Positions 1-9,980 of a DNA stretch of 64,000 nt are shown piece after piece. The stretch's first letter is position 1. The number at the start of each line of letters is the position of its first letter. Where the stretch lies: positions 61,251,435-61,315,434 of the forward strand of contig NC_132904.1 in assembly GCF_047675955.1 (NCBI RefSeq), written 5' to 3'. The stretch comes from Chlorocebus sabaeus (taxonomy: Eukaryota > Chordata > Mammalia > Primates > Cercopithecidae). Both the position numbers and the translations under genes were made by a program. The notes beneath the pieces are model-generated. The model did no database searches, was not told the origin of the DNA, and worked only from the letters and a program-made list of their open reading frames with translations.

Positions 1-17
1 CGTTCACAACTGGAAAG

Positions 18-23
18 AAGCTT
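18..23. other. HindIII site marking monomer phase (first in window)
   Basis: AAGCTT occurs here and again at 190-195, 172 bp on, and in many monomers through the window. It is lost in monomers that read aagcgtt or aagcctt. Loss in a subset gives the monomer, dimer and trimer HindIII ladder long known for African green monkey DNA. Confidence 0.9.
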
Positions 24-179
24 TCTGGGAAACTGCTCTGTGTTCTGTTAATTCATCTCACAGAGTTACATCTTTCCCTTCAAGAAGCCTTTCGCTAAGG
101 CTGTTCTTGTGGAATTGGCAAAGGGATATTTGGGAGCCCATAGAGGGCTACGGTGAAAAAGGAAATATCTTCCGTTCAA

Positions 180-2100
180 AACTGGAAAGAAGCTTTCTGA
201 GAAACTGCTCTGTGTTCTGTTAATTCATCTCACAGAGTTACATCTTTCCCTTCAAGAAACCTTTCGCTAATGCTGTTGTTCTGGAATTTGTAAAGGGATA
301 TTTGGAAGCCCATAGAGGGCTATGGTGAAAAAGGAAATATCTTCCGTTCAAAACTGGAAAGAAGCTTTCTGAGAAACTGCTCTGTGTTCTCTTAATTCAT
401 CTCACAGAGTTACATCTTTCCCTTCAAGAAACCTTTCGCTAAGGCTGTTTTTCTGGAATTTGCAAAGGGATATTTGGAAGCCCATAGAGGGCTATGGTGA
501 AAAAGGTAATATCTTCCGTTCAAAACTGGAAAGAAGCTTTCTGAGAAACTGCTCTGTGTTCTGTTAATTCATCTCACAGAGTTACATCTTTCCCTTCAAG
601 AAGCCTTTTGATAAGGCTGTTCTTGTGGAATTGGCAAAGGGATATTTGGAGGCCCATAGAGGGCTATAGTGAAAAAGGAAATATCTTCTGTTCAAAACTG
701 GAAAGAAGCTTTTTGAGAAACTGCTCTGTGTTCTGTTAATTCATCTCACAGAGTTACATCTTTCCCTTCAAGAATCCTTTCGATAAGGCTGTTCTTGTGG
801 AATTGGCAAAGGGATATTTGGAAGCCCATAGAGGGCTATGGTGAAAAAGGAAATATCTTCCGTTCAAAACTGGAAAGAAGCGTTCTGAGAAACTGCTCTG
901 TGTTCTGTTAATTCATCTCACAGAGTTACATCTTTCACTTGAAGAAGACTTTCGCTAATGCTGTTCTTGTGGCATTGGCAAAGGGATATTTGGAAGCCCT
1001 TAGAGGGCTATTTTGAAAAAGGAAATATATTCCGTTCAAAACTGGAAAGAAGCTTTCTGAGAAACTGCTCTGTGTTCTGTTAGTTCATCTGACAGAGTTA
1101 CATCTTTCCCTTCAAGAAGCCTTTCGCTAAGGCTGTTCTTGTGGAATTGGCAAAGGGATATTTGGAAGCACATAGAGGGCTATGGTGAAAAAGGAAATAT
1201 CTTACGGTCAAAACTGGAAAGAAGGTTTCTGAGAAACTGCTCTGTGTTCTGTTAATTCATTTCACAGAGTTACATCTTTACCTTCAACAAGCCTTTCGCT
1301 AAGGCTGTTCTTGTGGAATTGGCAAAGGGATATTTGGAAGCCCATAGAGGGCTACGGTGAAAAAGGAAATACCTTCCGTTAAAAACTGGAAAGAAGCGTT
1401 CTGAGAAACTGCTCTGTGTTCTGTTAATTCATCTCACAGAGTTACATCTTTCCCTTCAAGAAGCCTTTTGATAAGACTGTTCTTGTGGAATTGGCAAAGG
1501 GATATTTGGAGGCCCATAGAGGGCTATAGTGAAAAAGGAAATATCTTCTGTTCAAAACTGGAAAGAAGCTTTGTGAGAAACTGCTCTGTGTTCTGTTAAT
1601 TCATCTCACAGAGTTACATCTTTCCCTTCAAGAAGCCTTTCAGTAAGGCTGTTCTTGTGGAATTGGCAAAGGGATATTTGGAAGCCCATAGAGGTCTATG
1701 GTGAAAAAAGAAATATCTTCCGCTCAAAACTGGAAAGAAGCGTTCTGAGAAACTGCTCTGTGTTCTGTTAATTCATCTCACAGAGTTACATCTTTCCCTT
1801 CAAGAAGCCTTTCGCTAAGGCTGTTCTTGTGGAATTGGCAAAGGGATATTTGGAAGCCCATAGAAGGCTATGGTGAAAAAGGAAATACCTTCCGTTCAAA
1901 ACTGGAAAGAAGCCTTCTGTGAAACTGCTCTGTGTTCTGTTAATTCATCTCACAGAGTTACATCTTTCCCTTCAAGAAGCCTTCGCTAAGGCTGTTCTTG
2001 TGGAATTGGCAAAGGGATATTTCGAAGCCCATAGAGGGCTATGATGAAAAAGGAAATATCTTCCGTTCAAAACTGGAAAGAAGCTTTCTGAGAAACTGCT
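180..2100 (+). repeat. Block A, copy 1
   Basis: This block carries, in order, the tags gttgttctggaatttgtaaa, gtttttctgg, ttttgataagg, aatcctttcgataa, a cttgaagaagac monomer with atattccg, gaagcacatag with cttacggtc, caacaagcc, ttttgataagac, ctttgtgag, gaggtctatgg with ccgctcaaaa, aaggctatgg with aaatacc, and tttcgaagcc. The same order returns at about 9980-11900, offset 9,801 bp (57 monomers less 3 bp). Similarity ends near 2100, where the partner continues into a ccttgcac monomer and this copy does not. Confidence 0.8.
320..336 (+). promoter_or_regulatory. A-type (pJ-alpha) box at the CENP-B-box-equivalent position
   Basis: The stretch ctatggtgaaaaaggaa aligns with the place in human alpha satellite that holds either a CENP-B box (B-type monomers) or a pJ-alpha site (A-type monomers). 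Here it is clearly the A-type form. Nearly all monomers I read carry this form or a one- to two-base variant (ctacggtg, ctatagtg, ctatgttg, aaaaaagaa, aaaaggaa). None has the TTCG and CGGG cores of a CENP-B box at this position. This agrees with the known lack of canonical CENP-B boxes in African green monkey alpha satellite. Binding of pJ-alpha here is inferred from position only. Confidence 0.65.
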
Positions 2101-3480
2101 CTGTGTTCTGTTAGTTCATCTCACAGAGTTACATCTTTCCCTTCAAGAAGCCTTTCGCTAAGGCTGTTCTTGTGGAATTGGCAAAGGGATATTTGGAAGC
2201 CCATAGAAGGATATGGTGAAAAAGGAAATATCTTCCGTTCAAAACTGGAAAGAAGCCTTCTGAGAAACTGCTCTGTGTTCAGTTAATTCATCTCACAGAG
2301 TTACATCTTTACCTTCAACCAGCCTTTCGCTAAGGCTGTTCTTGTGGAATTGGCAAAGGGATATTTGGAAGCCCGTGGAGGGCTACGGTAAAAAAGGAAA
2401 TATCTTCCGTTCAAAACTGGAAAGAAGCTTTCTGAGAAACTGCTCTGTGTTCTGTTAATTCATCTCACAGAGTTACATGTTTCCCTTCAAGAAGCCTTTT
2501 GATAAGGCTGTTCTTGTGGAATTGGCAAAGGGATATTTGGAGGCCCATAGAGGGCTATAGTGAAAAAGGAAATATCTTCCGTTCAAAACTGGAAAGAAGC
2601 TTTGTGAGAAACTACTCTGTGTTCTGTTAATTCATCTCACAGAGTTACATCTTTCCCTTCAAGAAGCCTTTCGCTAAGGCTGTTCTTGTGGAATTGGCAA
2701 AGGGATATTTGGAAGCCCATAGAGGGCTATGGTGAAAAAAGAAATATCTTCCGTTCAAAACTGGAAAGAAGCTTTCTGTGAAACTGCTCTGTGTTCTGTT
2801 AATTCATCTCACAGAGTTACATCTTTCCCTTCAAGAAGCCTTTCGCTAAGGCTGTTCTTGTGGCATTGGCAAAGGGATATTTGGAAGCCCATAGAGGGCT
2901 ATGGTGAAAAAGGAAATATCTTCCGTTCAAAACTCGAAAGAAGCGTTCTGAGAAACTGCTCTGTGTTCTGTTAGTTCATCTCTCAGAGTTACATCTTTCC
3001 CTTCAAGATGCCTTGCACTAAGGCTGTTCTTGTGGAATTGGCAAAGGGATATTTGGAACCCCTAGAGGGCTATGGTGAAAAAGGAAATATCTTCCGTTCA
3101 AAACTGGAAAGACGGTTTCTGAGAAACTGCTCTGTGTTCTCTTAATTTATCTCACAGAGTTACATCTTTCCCTTCAAGAAGCCTTTCGCTAAGGCTGTTC
3201 TTGTGGAATTTGCAAAGGGATATTTGGAAGCCTATAGAGGTCTATGGGGAAAAAGGAAATATCTTCCGTTCAAAACTGGAAAGAAGTTTTCTGAGAAACT
3301 GCTCTGTGTTCTGTTAATTCATCTCACAGAGTTACATCTTTCCCTTCAAGAAGCCTTTCGCTAAGGCTGTTCTTGTGGAATTGGCAAAGGGATATTTGGA
3401 AGCCCCTAGAGGGCTATGGTGAAAAAGGAAATATCTTCCGTTCACAACTGGAAAGAAGCTTTCTGAGAAACTGCTCTGTG
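2100..3480 (+). repeat. Mixed monomers between blocks A1 and C1
   Basis: About eight ordinary monomers. 2200-2750 carries aaggatatgg, ttcagttaattc, caaccagcc, ttttgataagg and ctttgtgag, an order also seen at 31600-32050. 2990-3420 carries ccttgcac, gaacccctag, gacggtttc and tatagaggtc with ctatgggg, an order shared with 6270-6540, 12000-12190 and 27260-27500. Nothing other than satellite is present. Confidence 0.7.
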
Positions 3481-5280
3481 TTCTGTTAATTCATCTCACC
3501 GAGTTACATCTTTACCTTCAACAAGCCTTTCGCTAAGGCTGTTCTTGTGGAATTGGCAAAGGGATATTTGGGAGCCCATAGAGGGCTACGGTGAAAAAGG
3601 AAATATCTTCCGTTCAAAACTGGAAAGAAGCTTTCTGAGAAACTGCTCTGTGTTCTGTTAATTCATCTCACAGAGTTACATCTTTCCCTTCAAGAAGCCT
3701 TTTGATAAGGCTGTTCTTGTGGAATTGGCAAAGGGATATTTGGAGGCCCATAGAGGGCTATAGTGAAAAAGGAAATATCTTCTGTTCAAAACTGGAAAGA
3801 AGCTTTGTGAGAAACTGCTCTGTGTTCTGTTAATTCATCTCACAGAGTTACATCTTTCCCTTCAAGAAGCCTTTCGCTAAGGCTTTTCTTGTGGAATTGG
3901 CAAAGGGATATTTGGAAGCCCATAGAGGGCTATGGTGAAAAAAGAAATATCTTCCGTTCAAAACTGGAAAGAAGCCTTCTGAGAAACTGCTCTGTGTTCT
4001 GTTAATTCATCTCACAGAGTTACATCTTTCCCTTCAAGAAGCCTTTCGCTAAGGCTGTTCTTGTGGCATTGGCAAAGGGATATTTGGAAGCCCATAGAGG
4101 GCTATGGTGAAAAAGGAAATATCTTCCGTTCAAAACTGGAAAGAAGCTTTCTGAGAAACTGCTCTGTGTTCCGTTAGTTCATCTCACAGAGTTACATCTT
4201 TCCCTTCAAGAAGTCTTTCGCTAAGACTATTCCTGTGGAATTCGCAAAGGGATATTTGGAAGCCCATCCAGGGCTATGGTGAAAAAGGAAATCATCTTAC
4301 GGTCAAAACTGGAAAGAAGCTTTCTGTGAAACTGCTCTGTGTTCTCTTAATTTATCTCACAGAGTTACATCTTTCCCTTCAAGAAGCCTTTCGCTAAGGC
4401 TGTTCTTGTGGAATTGGCAAAGGGATATTTGGAAGCCCATAGAGGGCTATGGTGAAAAGGAAATATCTTCCGTTCAAAACTCGAAAGAAGCTTTCTGAGA
4501 AACTGCTCTGTGTTTTGTTAATTCATCTCACAGAGTTACATCTTTCCCTTCAAGAAGCCTTTCGCTAAGGCTGTTCTTGTGGAATTGGCAAAGTGATATT
4601 TGGAAGCGCATAGAGGGCTATGGTGAAAAAGGAAATATCTTACGGTCAAAACTGGAAAGAAGCTTTCTGAGAAACTGCTCTGTGTTCTCTTAATTTATCT
4701 CACAGAGTTACATCTTTCCCTTCAAGAAGCCTTTCGCTAAGGCTGTTCTTGTGAAATTGACAAAGGGATATTTGGAAGTCCATAGAGGGCTATGGTGAAA
4801 AAGGAAATATCTTCCGTTCAAAACTGGAAAGAAGCTTTCTGAGAAACTGCTCTGTGTTCTGTTAATTCATCTCACAGAGTTACATCTTTCCCTTCAAGAA
4901 GCCTTTCGCTAAGACTGTTCTTGTGGAATTGGCAAGGGGATATTTGGAAGCCCATAGAAGGCTATGGTGAAAAAGGAAATATCTTTCGTTCAAAACTGGA
5001 AAGAAGCCTTCTGAGAAACTGCTCTGTGTTCTGTTAATTCATCTCACAGAGTTACATCTTTACCTTCAACAATCCTTTCGCTAAGGCTGTTCTTGTGTCA
5101 TTGGCAAAGGGATATTTGGAAGCCCATAGAAGGCTACGGTGAAAAAGGAAATATCTTACGTTCAAAACTGGAAAGAAGCTTTCTGAGAAACTGCTCTGTG
5201 TTCTGTTAATTCATCTCACAGAGTTACATCTTTCCCATCAAGAAGCCTTTCGCTAAGGCTGTTCTTGTGGAATTGGCAAA
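3480..5280 (+). repeat. Block C, copy 1
   Basis: Matched to 7263-9063 at an offset of 3,783 bp (22 monomers less 1 bp). Shared private tags are ctaagactattcctgtgg with gaattcgc, cccatccaggg, aactcgaaag, tgttttgtt, gtgaaattgac, caacaatcc with gtgtcattgg, and cccatcaagaag. By eye I found about eleven single-base differences in 1.8 kb, roughly 99.4% identity. Confidence 0.85.
4984..5000 (+). promoter_or_regulatory. CENP-B-box-like motif at a non-standard monomer position
   Basis: tttcgttcaaaactgga matches 14 of 17 positions of the human CENP-B box YTTCGTTGGAARCGGGA. It matches 8 of the 9 essential positions (NTTCGNNNNANNCGGGN), the exception being CTGG in place of CGGG. The majority monomer has ttccg here and matches 7 of 9. 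The motif lies about 20 bp downstream of the position used by human CENP-B boxes. The CGGG mismatch is in the essential core, so binding may be weak or absent. This copy is in block C1. Confidence 0.4.
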
Positions 5281-6550
5281 GGGATATTTGGAAGCACATA
5301 GAGGGCTATGGTGAAAAAGGAAATATCTTACGGTCAAAACTGGAAAGAAGGTTTCTGAGAAACTGCTCTGTGTTCTGTTAATTCATCTCACAGAGTTACA
5401 TCTTTACCTTCAACAAGCCTTTCGCTAAGGCTGTTCTTGTGGAATTGGCAAAGGGATATTTGGAAGCCCATAGAGGGCTACGGTGAAAAAGGAAATATCT
5501 TCCGTTCAAAACTGGAAAGAAGCTTTCTGAGAAACTGCTCTGTGTTCTGTTAATTCATCTCACAGAGTTACATCTTTCCCTTCAAGAAGCCTTTTGATAA
5601 GACTGTTCTTGTGGAATTGGCAAAGGGATATTTGGAGGCCCATAGAGGGCTATAGTGAAAAAGGAAATATCTTCCGTTCAAAACTGGAAAGAAGCTTTGT
5701 GAGAAACTGCTCTGTGTTCTGTTAATTCATCTCACAGAGTTACATCTTTCCCTTCAAGAAGCCTTTCGCTAAGGCTGTTCTTGTGGAATTGGCAAAGGGA
5801 TATTTGGAAGCCCATAGAGGTCTATGGTGAAAAAAGAAATATCTTCCGCTCAAAACTTGAAAGAAGCGTTCTGAGAAACTGCTCTGTGTTCTGTTAATTC
5901 ATCTCACAGAGTTACATCTTTCCCTTCAAGAAGCCTTTCGCTAAGGCTGTTCTTGTGGAATTGGCAAAGGGATATTTGGAAGCCCATAGAAGGCTATGGT
6001 GAAAAAGGAAATACCTTCCGTTCAAAACTGGAAAGAAGCCTTCTGTGAAACTGCTCTGTGTTCTGTTAATTCATCTCACAGAGTTACATCTTTCCCTTCA
6101 AGAAGCCTTTCGCTAAGGCTGTTCTTGTGGAATTGGCAAAGGGATATTTCGAAGCCCATAGAGGGCTATGGTGAAAAAGGAAATATCTTCCGTTCAAAAC
6201 TGGAAAGAAGCTTTCTGAGAAACTGCTCTGTGTTCTCTTAGTTCATCTCACAGAGTTATATCTTTCCCTTCAAGAAGCCTTGCACTAAGGCTGCTCTTGT
6301 GGAATTGGCAAAGTGATATTTGGAACCCCTAGAGGGCTATGGTGAAAAAGGAAATATCTTCCGTTCAAACCTGGAAAGACGGTTTCTGAGAAACTGCTCT
6401 GTGTTCTCTTAATTTATCTCACAGAGTTACATCTTTCCCTTCAAGAAGTCTTTCGCTAAGGCTGTTCTTGTGGAATTTGCAAAGGGATATTTGGAAGCCT
6501 ATAGAGGTCTATGGGGAAAAAGGAAATATCTTCCGTTCAAAACTGGAAAG

Positions 6551-6722
6551 AAGCTTTCTGAGAAACTGCTCTGTGTTCTGTTAATTCATCTCACAGAGTT
6601 ACATCTTTCCCTTCAAGAAGCCTTTCGCTAAGGCTGTTCTTGTGGAATTGGCAAAGGGATATTTGGAAGCCCATAGAGGGCTATGGTGAAAAAAGAAATA
6701 TCTTCCGTTCAAAACTGGCAAG
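6551..6722 (+). repeat. Near-consensus 172-bp monomer (reference unit)
   Basis: This unit, counted from the HindIII site AAGCTT as position 1, differs from the apparent majority sequence at two bases (6694 g to a, 6719 a to c). Landmarks by monomer position: HindIII 1-6; TTAATT 31-36; ctttcgct, the most variable stretch, at 72-79; ATATTT 109-114; the pJ-alpha/CENP-B-box-equivalent position 131-147; a CENP-B-box-like stretch 153-169. Recurrent variant positions across the window are aagctt/aagcgt/aagcct at the HindIII site, ttaattc/ttagttc, cgct/tgat, gaattgg/gcattgg, cccata/cccct and aaaaagg/aaaaaag. These act as tags for tracing duplications. Confidence 0.85.
6581..6701. promoter_or_regulatory. 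Three six-base A/T runs, candidate HMGA1 (alpha-protein) sites
   Basis: In the reference monomer, runs of six A/T bases lie at 6581-6586 (TTAATT), 6659-6664 (ATATTT) and 6696-6701 (AAATAT). A nuclear alpha-protein, later identified as HMG-I (HMGA1), is reported to bind three A/T-rich sites in the African green monkey repeat. I infer that these runs are those sites, but I have not aligned them to the published footprints. Most monomers keep all three. Monomers with ttagttc lose the first, and those with gatattg or gatattcg lose the second. Confidence 0.45.
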
Positions 6723-7262
6723 AAGCGTTCTGAGAAACTGCTCTGTGTTCTGTTAATTCATCTCACAGAGTTACATCTTTCCTTATAAGAAGTCCTTCGC
6801 TAAGGCTGTTCTTGTGGAATTGGAAAAGGGATATTTGGAAGCCCCTAGAGGGCTATGGTGAAAAAGGAAATATCTTCCGTTCACAACTGGAAAGAAGCTT
6901 TCTGAGAAACTGCTCTGTGTTCTGTTAATTCATCTCACAGAGTTACATCTTTCCCTTCAAGAAGCCTTTCGCTAAGGCTGTTCTTGTGGAATTGGCAAAG
7001 TGATATTTGGAAGCGCATAGAGGGCTATGGTGAGAAAGGAAATATCTTACGGTCAAAACTGGAAAGAAGGTTTCTGAGAAACTGCTCTGTGTTCTCTTAA
7101 TTTATCTCACAGAGTTACATCTTTCCCTTCAAGAAGCCTTTCCCTAAGGCTGTTCTTGTGGAATTGGCAAAGGGATATTTGGAAGCCCATAGAGGGCTAT
7201 GGTGAAAAAGGAAATATCTTCCGTTCAAAACTGGAAAGAAGCTTTCTGAGAAACTGCTCTGT

Positions 7263-9063
7263 GTTCTGTTAATTCATCTCACAGAGTTACATCTTTACCT
7301 TCAACAAGCCTTTCGCTTAGGCTGTTCTTGTGGAATTGGCAAAGGGATATTTGGGAGCCCATAGAGGGCTACGGTGAAAAAGGAAATATCTTCCGTTCAA
7401 AACTGAAAAGAAGCTTTCTGAGAAACTGCTCTGTGTTCTGTTAATTCATCTCACAGAGTTACATCTTTCCCTTCAAGAAGCCTTTTGATAAGGCTGTTCT
7501 TGTGGAATTGGCAAAGGGATATTTGGAGGCCCATAGAGGGCTATAGTGAAAAAGGAAATATCTTCTGTTCAAAACTGGAAAGAAGCTTTGTGAGAAACTG
7601 CTCTGTGTTCTGTTAATTCATCTCACAGAGTTACATCTTTCCCTTCAAGAAGCCTTTCTCTAAGGCTGTTCTTGTGGAATTGGCAAAGGGATATTTGGAA
7701 GCCCATAGAGGGCTATGGTGAAAAAAGAAATATCTTCCGTTCAAAACTGGAAAGAAGCCTTCTGAGAAACTGCTCTGTGTTCTGTTAATTCATCTCACAG
7801 AGTTACATCTTTCCCTTCAAGAAGCCTTTCGCTAAGGCTGTTCTTGTGGCATTGGCAAAGGGATATTTGGAAGCCCATAGAGGGCTATGTTGAAAAAGGA
7901 AATATCTTCCGTTCAAAACTGGAAAGAAGCTTTCTGAGAAACTGCTCTGTGTTCTGTTAGTTCATCTCACAGAGTTACATCTTTCCCTTCAAGAAGTCTT
8001 TCGCTAAGACTATTCCTGTGGAATTCGCAAAGGGATATTTGGAAGCCCATCCAGGGCTATGGTGAAAAAGGAAATAATCTTACGGTCAAAACTGGAAAGA
8101 AGCTTTCTGTGAAACTGCTCTGTGTTCTCTTAATTTATCTCACAGAGTTACATCTTTCCCTTCAAGAAGCCTTTCGCTAAGGCTGTTCTTGTGGAATTGG
8201 CAAAGGGATATTTGGAAGCCCATAGAGGGCTATGGTGAAAAGGAAATATCTTCCGTTCAAAACTCGAAAGAAGCTTTCTGAGAAACTGCTCTGTGTTTTG
8301 TTAATTCATCTCACAGAGTTACATCTTTCCCTTCAAGAAGCCTTTCGCTAAGGCTGTTCTTGTGGAATTGGCAAAGTGATATTTGGAAGCGCATAGAGGG
8401 CTATGGTGAAAAAGGAAATATCTTACGGTCAAAACTGGAAAGAAGCTTTCTGAGAAACTGCTCTGTGTTCTCTTAATTTATCTCACAGAGTTACATCTTT
8501 CCCTTCAAGAAGCCTTTCGCTAAGGCTGTTCTTGTGAAATTGACAAAGGGATATTTGGAAGCCCATAGAGGGCTATGGTGAAAAAGGAAATATCTTCCGT
8601 TCAAAACTGGAAAGAAACTTTCTGAGAAACTGCTCTGTGTTCTGTTAATTCATCTCACAGAGTTACATCTTTCCCTTCAAGAAGCCTTTCGCTAAGACTG
8701 TTCTTGTGGAATTGGCAAGGGGATATTTGGAAGCCCATAGAAGGCTATGGTGAAAAAGGAAATATCTTTCGTTCAAAACTGGAAAGAAGCCTTCTGAGAA
8801 ACTGCTCTGTGTTCTGTTAATTCATCTCACAGAGTGACATCTTTACCTTCAACAATCCTTTCGCTAAGGCTGTTCTTGTGTCATTGGCAAAGGGATATTT
8901 GGAAGCCCATAGAAGGCTACGGTGAAAAAGGAAATATCTTACGGTCAAAACTGGAAAGAAGCTTTCTGAGAAACTGCTCTGTGTTCTGTTAATTCATCTC
9001 ACAGAGTTACATCTTTCCCATCAAGAAGCCTTTCGCTAAGGCTGTTCTTGTGGAATTGGCAAA
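7263..9063 (+). repeat. Block C, copy 2
   Basis: Partner of 3480-5280. Differences from copy 1 include cgcttagg, aactgaaaag, atgttgaaaa, aaataatc (copy 1 has aaatcatc), gaaactttc and gagtgacat. The copy ends where copy 1 runs into gaagcacatag and this one into gcatatttggaagcccat. Confidence 0.85.
8767..8783 (+). promoter_or_regulatory. CENP-B-box-like motif, block C2 copy
   Basis: Same 17-base motif as at 4984, and 3,783 bp from it, so it is a duplicate produced with block C. Confidence 0.4.
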
Positions 9064-9980
9064 GGCATATTTGGAAGCCCATAGAGGGCTATGGTGAAAA
9101 AGGAAATATCTTCCGTTCAAAACTGGAAAGAAGCGTTCTGAGAAACTGCTCTGTGTTCTGTTAATTCATCTCACAGAGTTACATCTTTCCCTTCAAGAAG
9201 CCTTTCGCTAAGGCAGTTCTTGTGGCATTGGCAAAGGGATATTTGGAAGCCCATAGAGGGCTATGGTGAAAAAGGAAATATCTTCCGTTCAAAACTGGAA
9301 ACAAGCTTTCTGAGAAACTGCTCTGTGTTCCCTTAATTCTTCTCACAGAGTTACATCTTTCCCTTCAAGAAGCCTTTCGCTAAGGCTGTTCTTGTGGAAT
9401 CGGCAAAGGGATATTTGGAAGCCCATAGAGGGCTATGGTGAAAAAGGAAATATCTTTTGTTCAAAACTGGAAAGAAGCGTTCTGAGAAACTGCTCTGTGT
9501 TCTGTTAATTCATCTCGCAGAGTTACATCTTTCCCTTCAGGAAGCTTTTCTGTAAGGCTGTTCTTGTGGCATTGGCAAAGGGATATTTGGAAGCCCATAG
9601 AGGGCTATGGTGAAAAAGGAAATATCTTCCGTTCAAAACTCGAAAGAAGCTTTCTGAGAAACTGCTCTGTGTTCTGTTAGTTCATCTCACAGAGTTACAT
9701 CTTTCCCTTCAAGAAGCCTTTCGCTAAGGCTGTTCTTGTGGAATTGGCAAAGGGATATTTGGAAGCACATAGAGGGCTACGGTGAAAAAGGAAATATCTT
9801 ACGGTCAAAACTAGAAAGAAGGATTCTGAGAAACTGCTCTGTGTTCTCTTAATTTATCTCACAGAGTTACATCTTTCCCTTCAAGAAGCCTTTCGCTAAG
9901 GCTGTTCTTGTGGAATTGGCAAAGGGATATTTGGAAGCCCATAGAGGGCTATGGTGAAAAAGGAAATATCTTCCGTTCAA
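9063..9980 (+). repeat. Monomers linking C2 to A3, A4-like leader
   Basis: Carries, in order, cttcaggaagcttttct, aactcgaaag, gaagcacatag, and actagaaagaaggattctg. The same order precedes A-type material at 42200-42520 and 48910-49230, so this is the true upstream part of block A. Block copies 1 and 2 lack it. Confidence 0.7.

Larger units (their letters stand above)
5280..7260 (+). repeat. Block A, copy 2
   Basis: Matches about 10955-12935 at an offset of 5,675 bp (33 monomers less 1 bp). It carries the later part of the A order, then ccttgcac, agtgatatttggaacccc, gacggtttc, ctatgggg, actggcaagaagcg, ttccttataagaagtc, cgttcacaac, agtgatatttggaagcgc and tttccctaagg. It directly abuts copies of block C on both sides. 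Confidence 0.8.
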
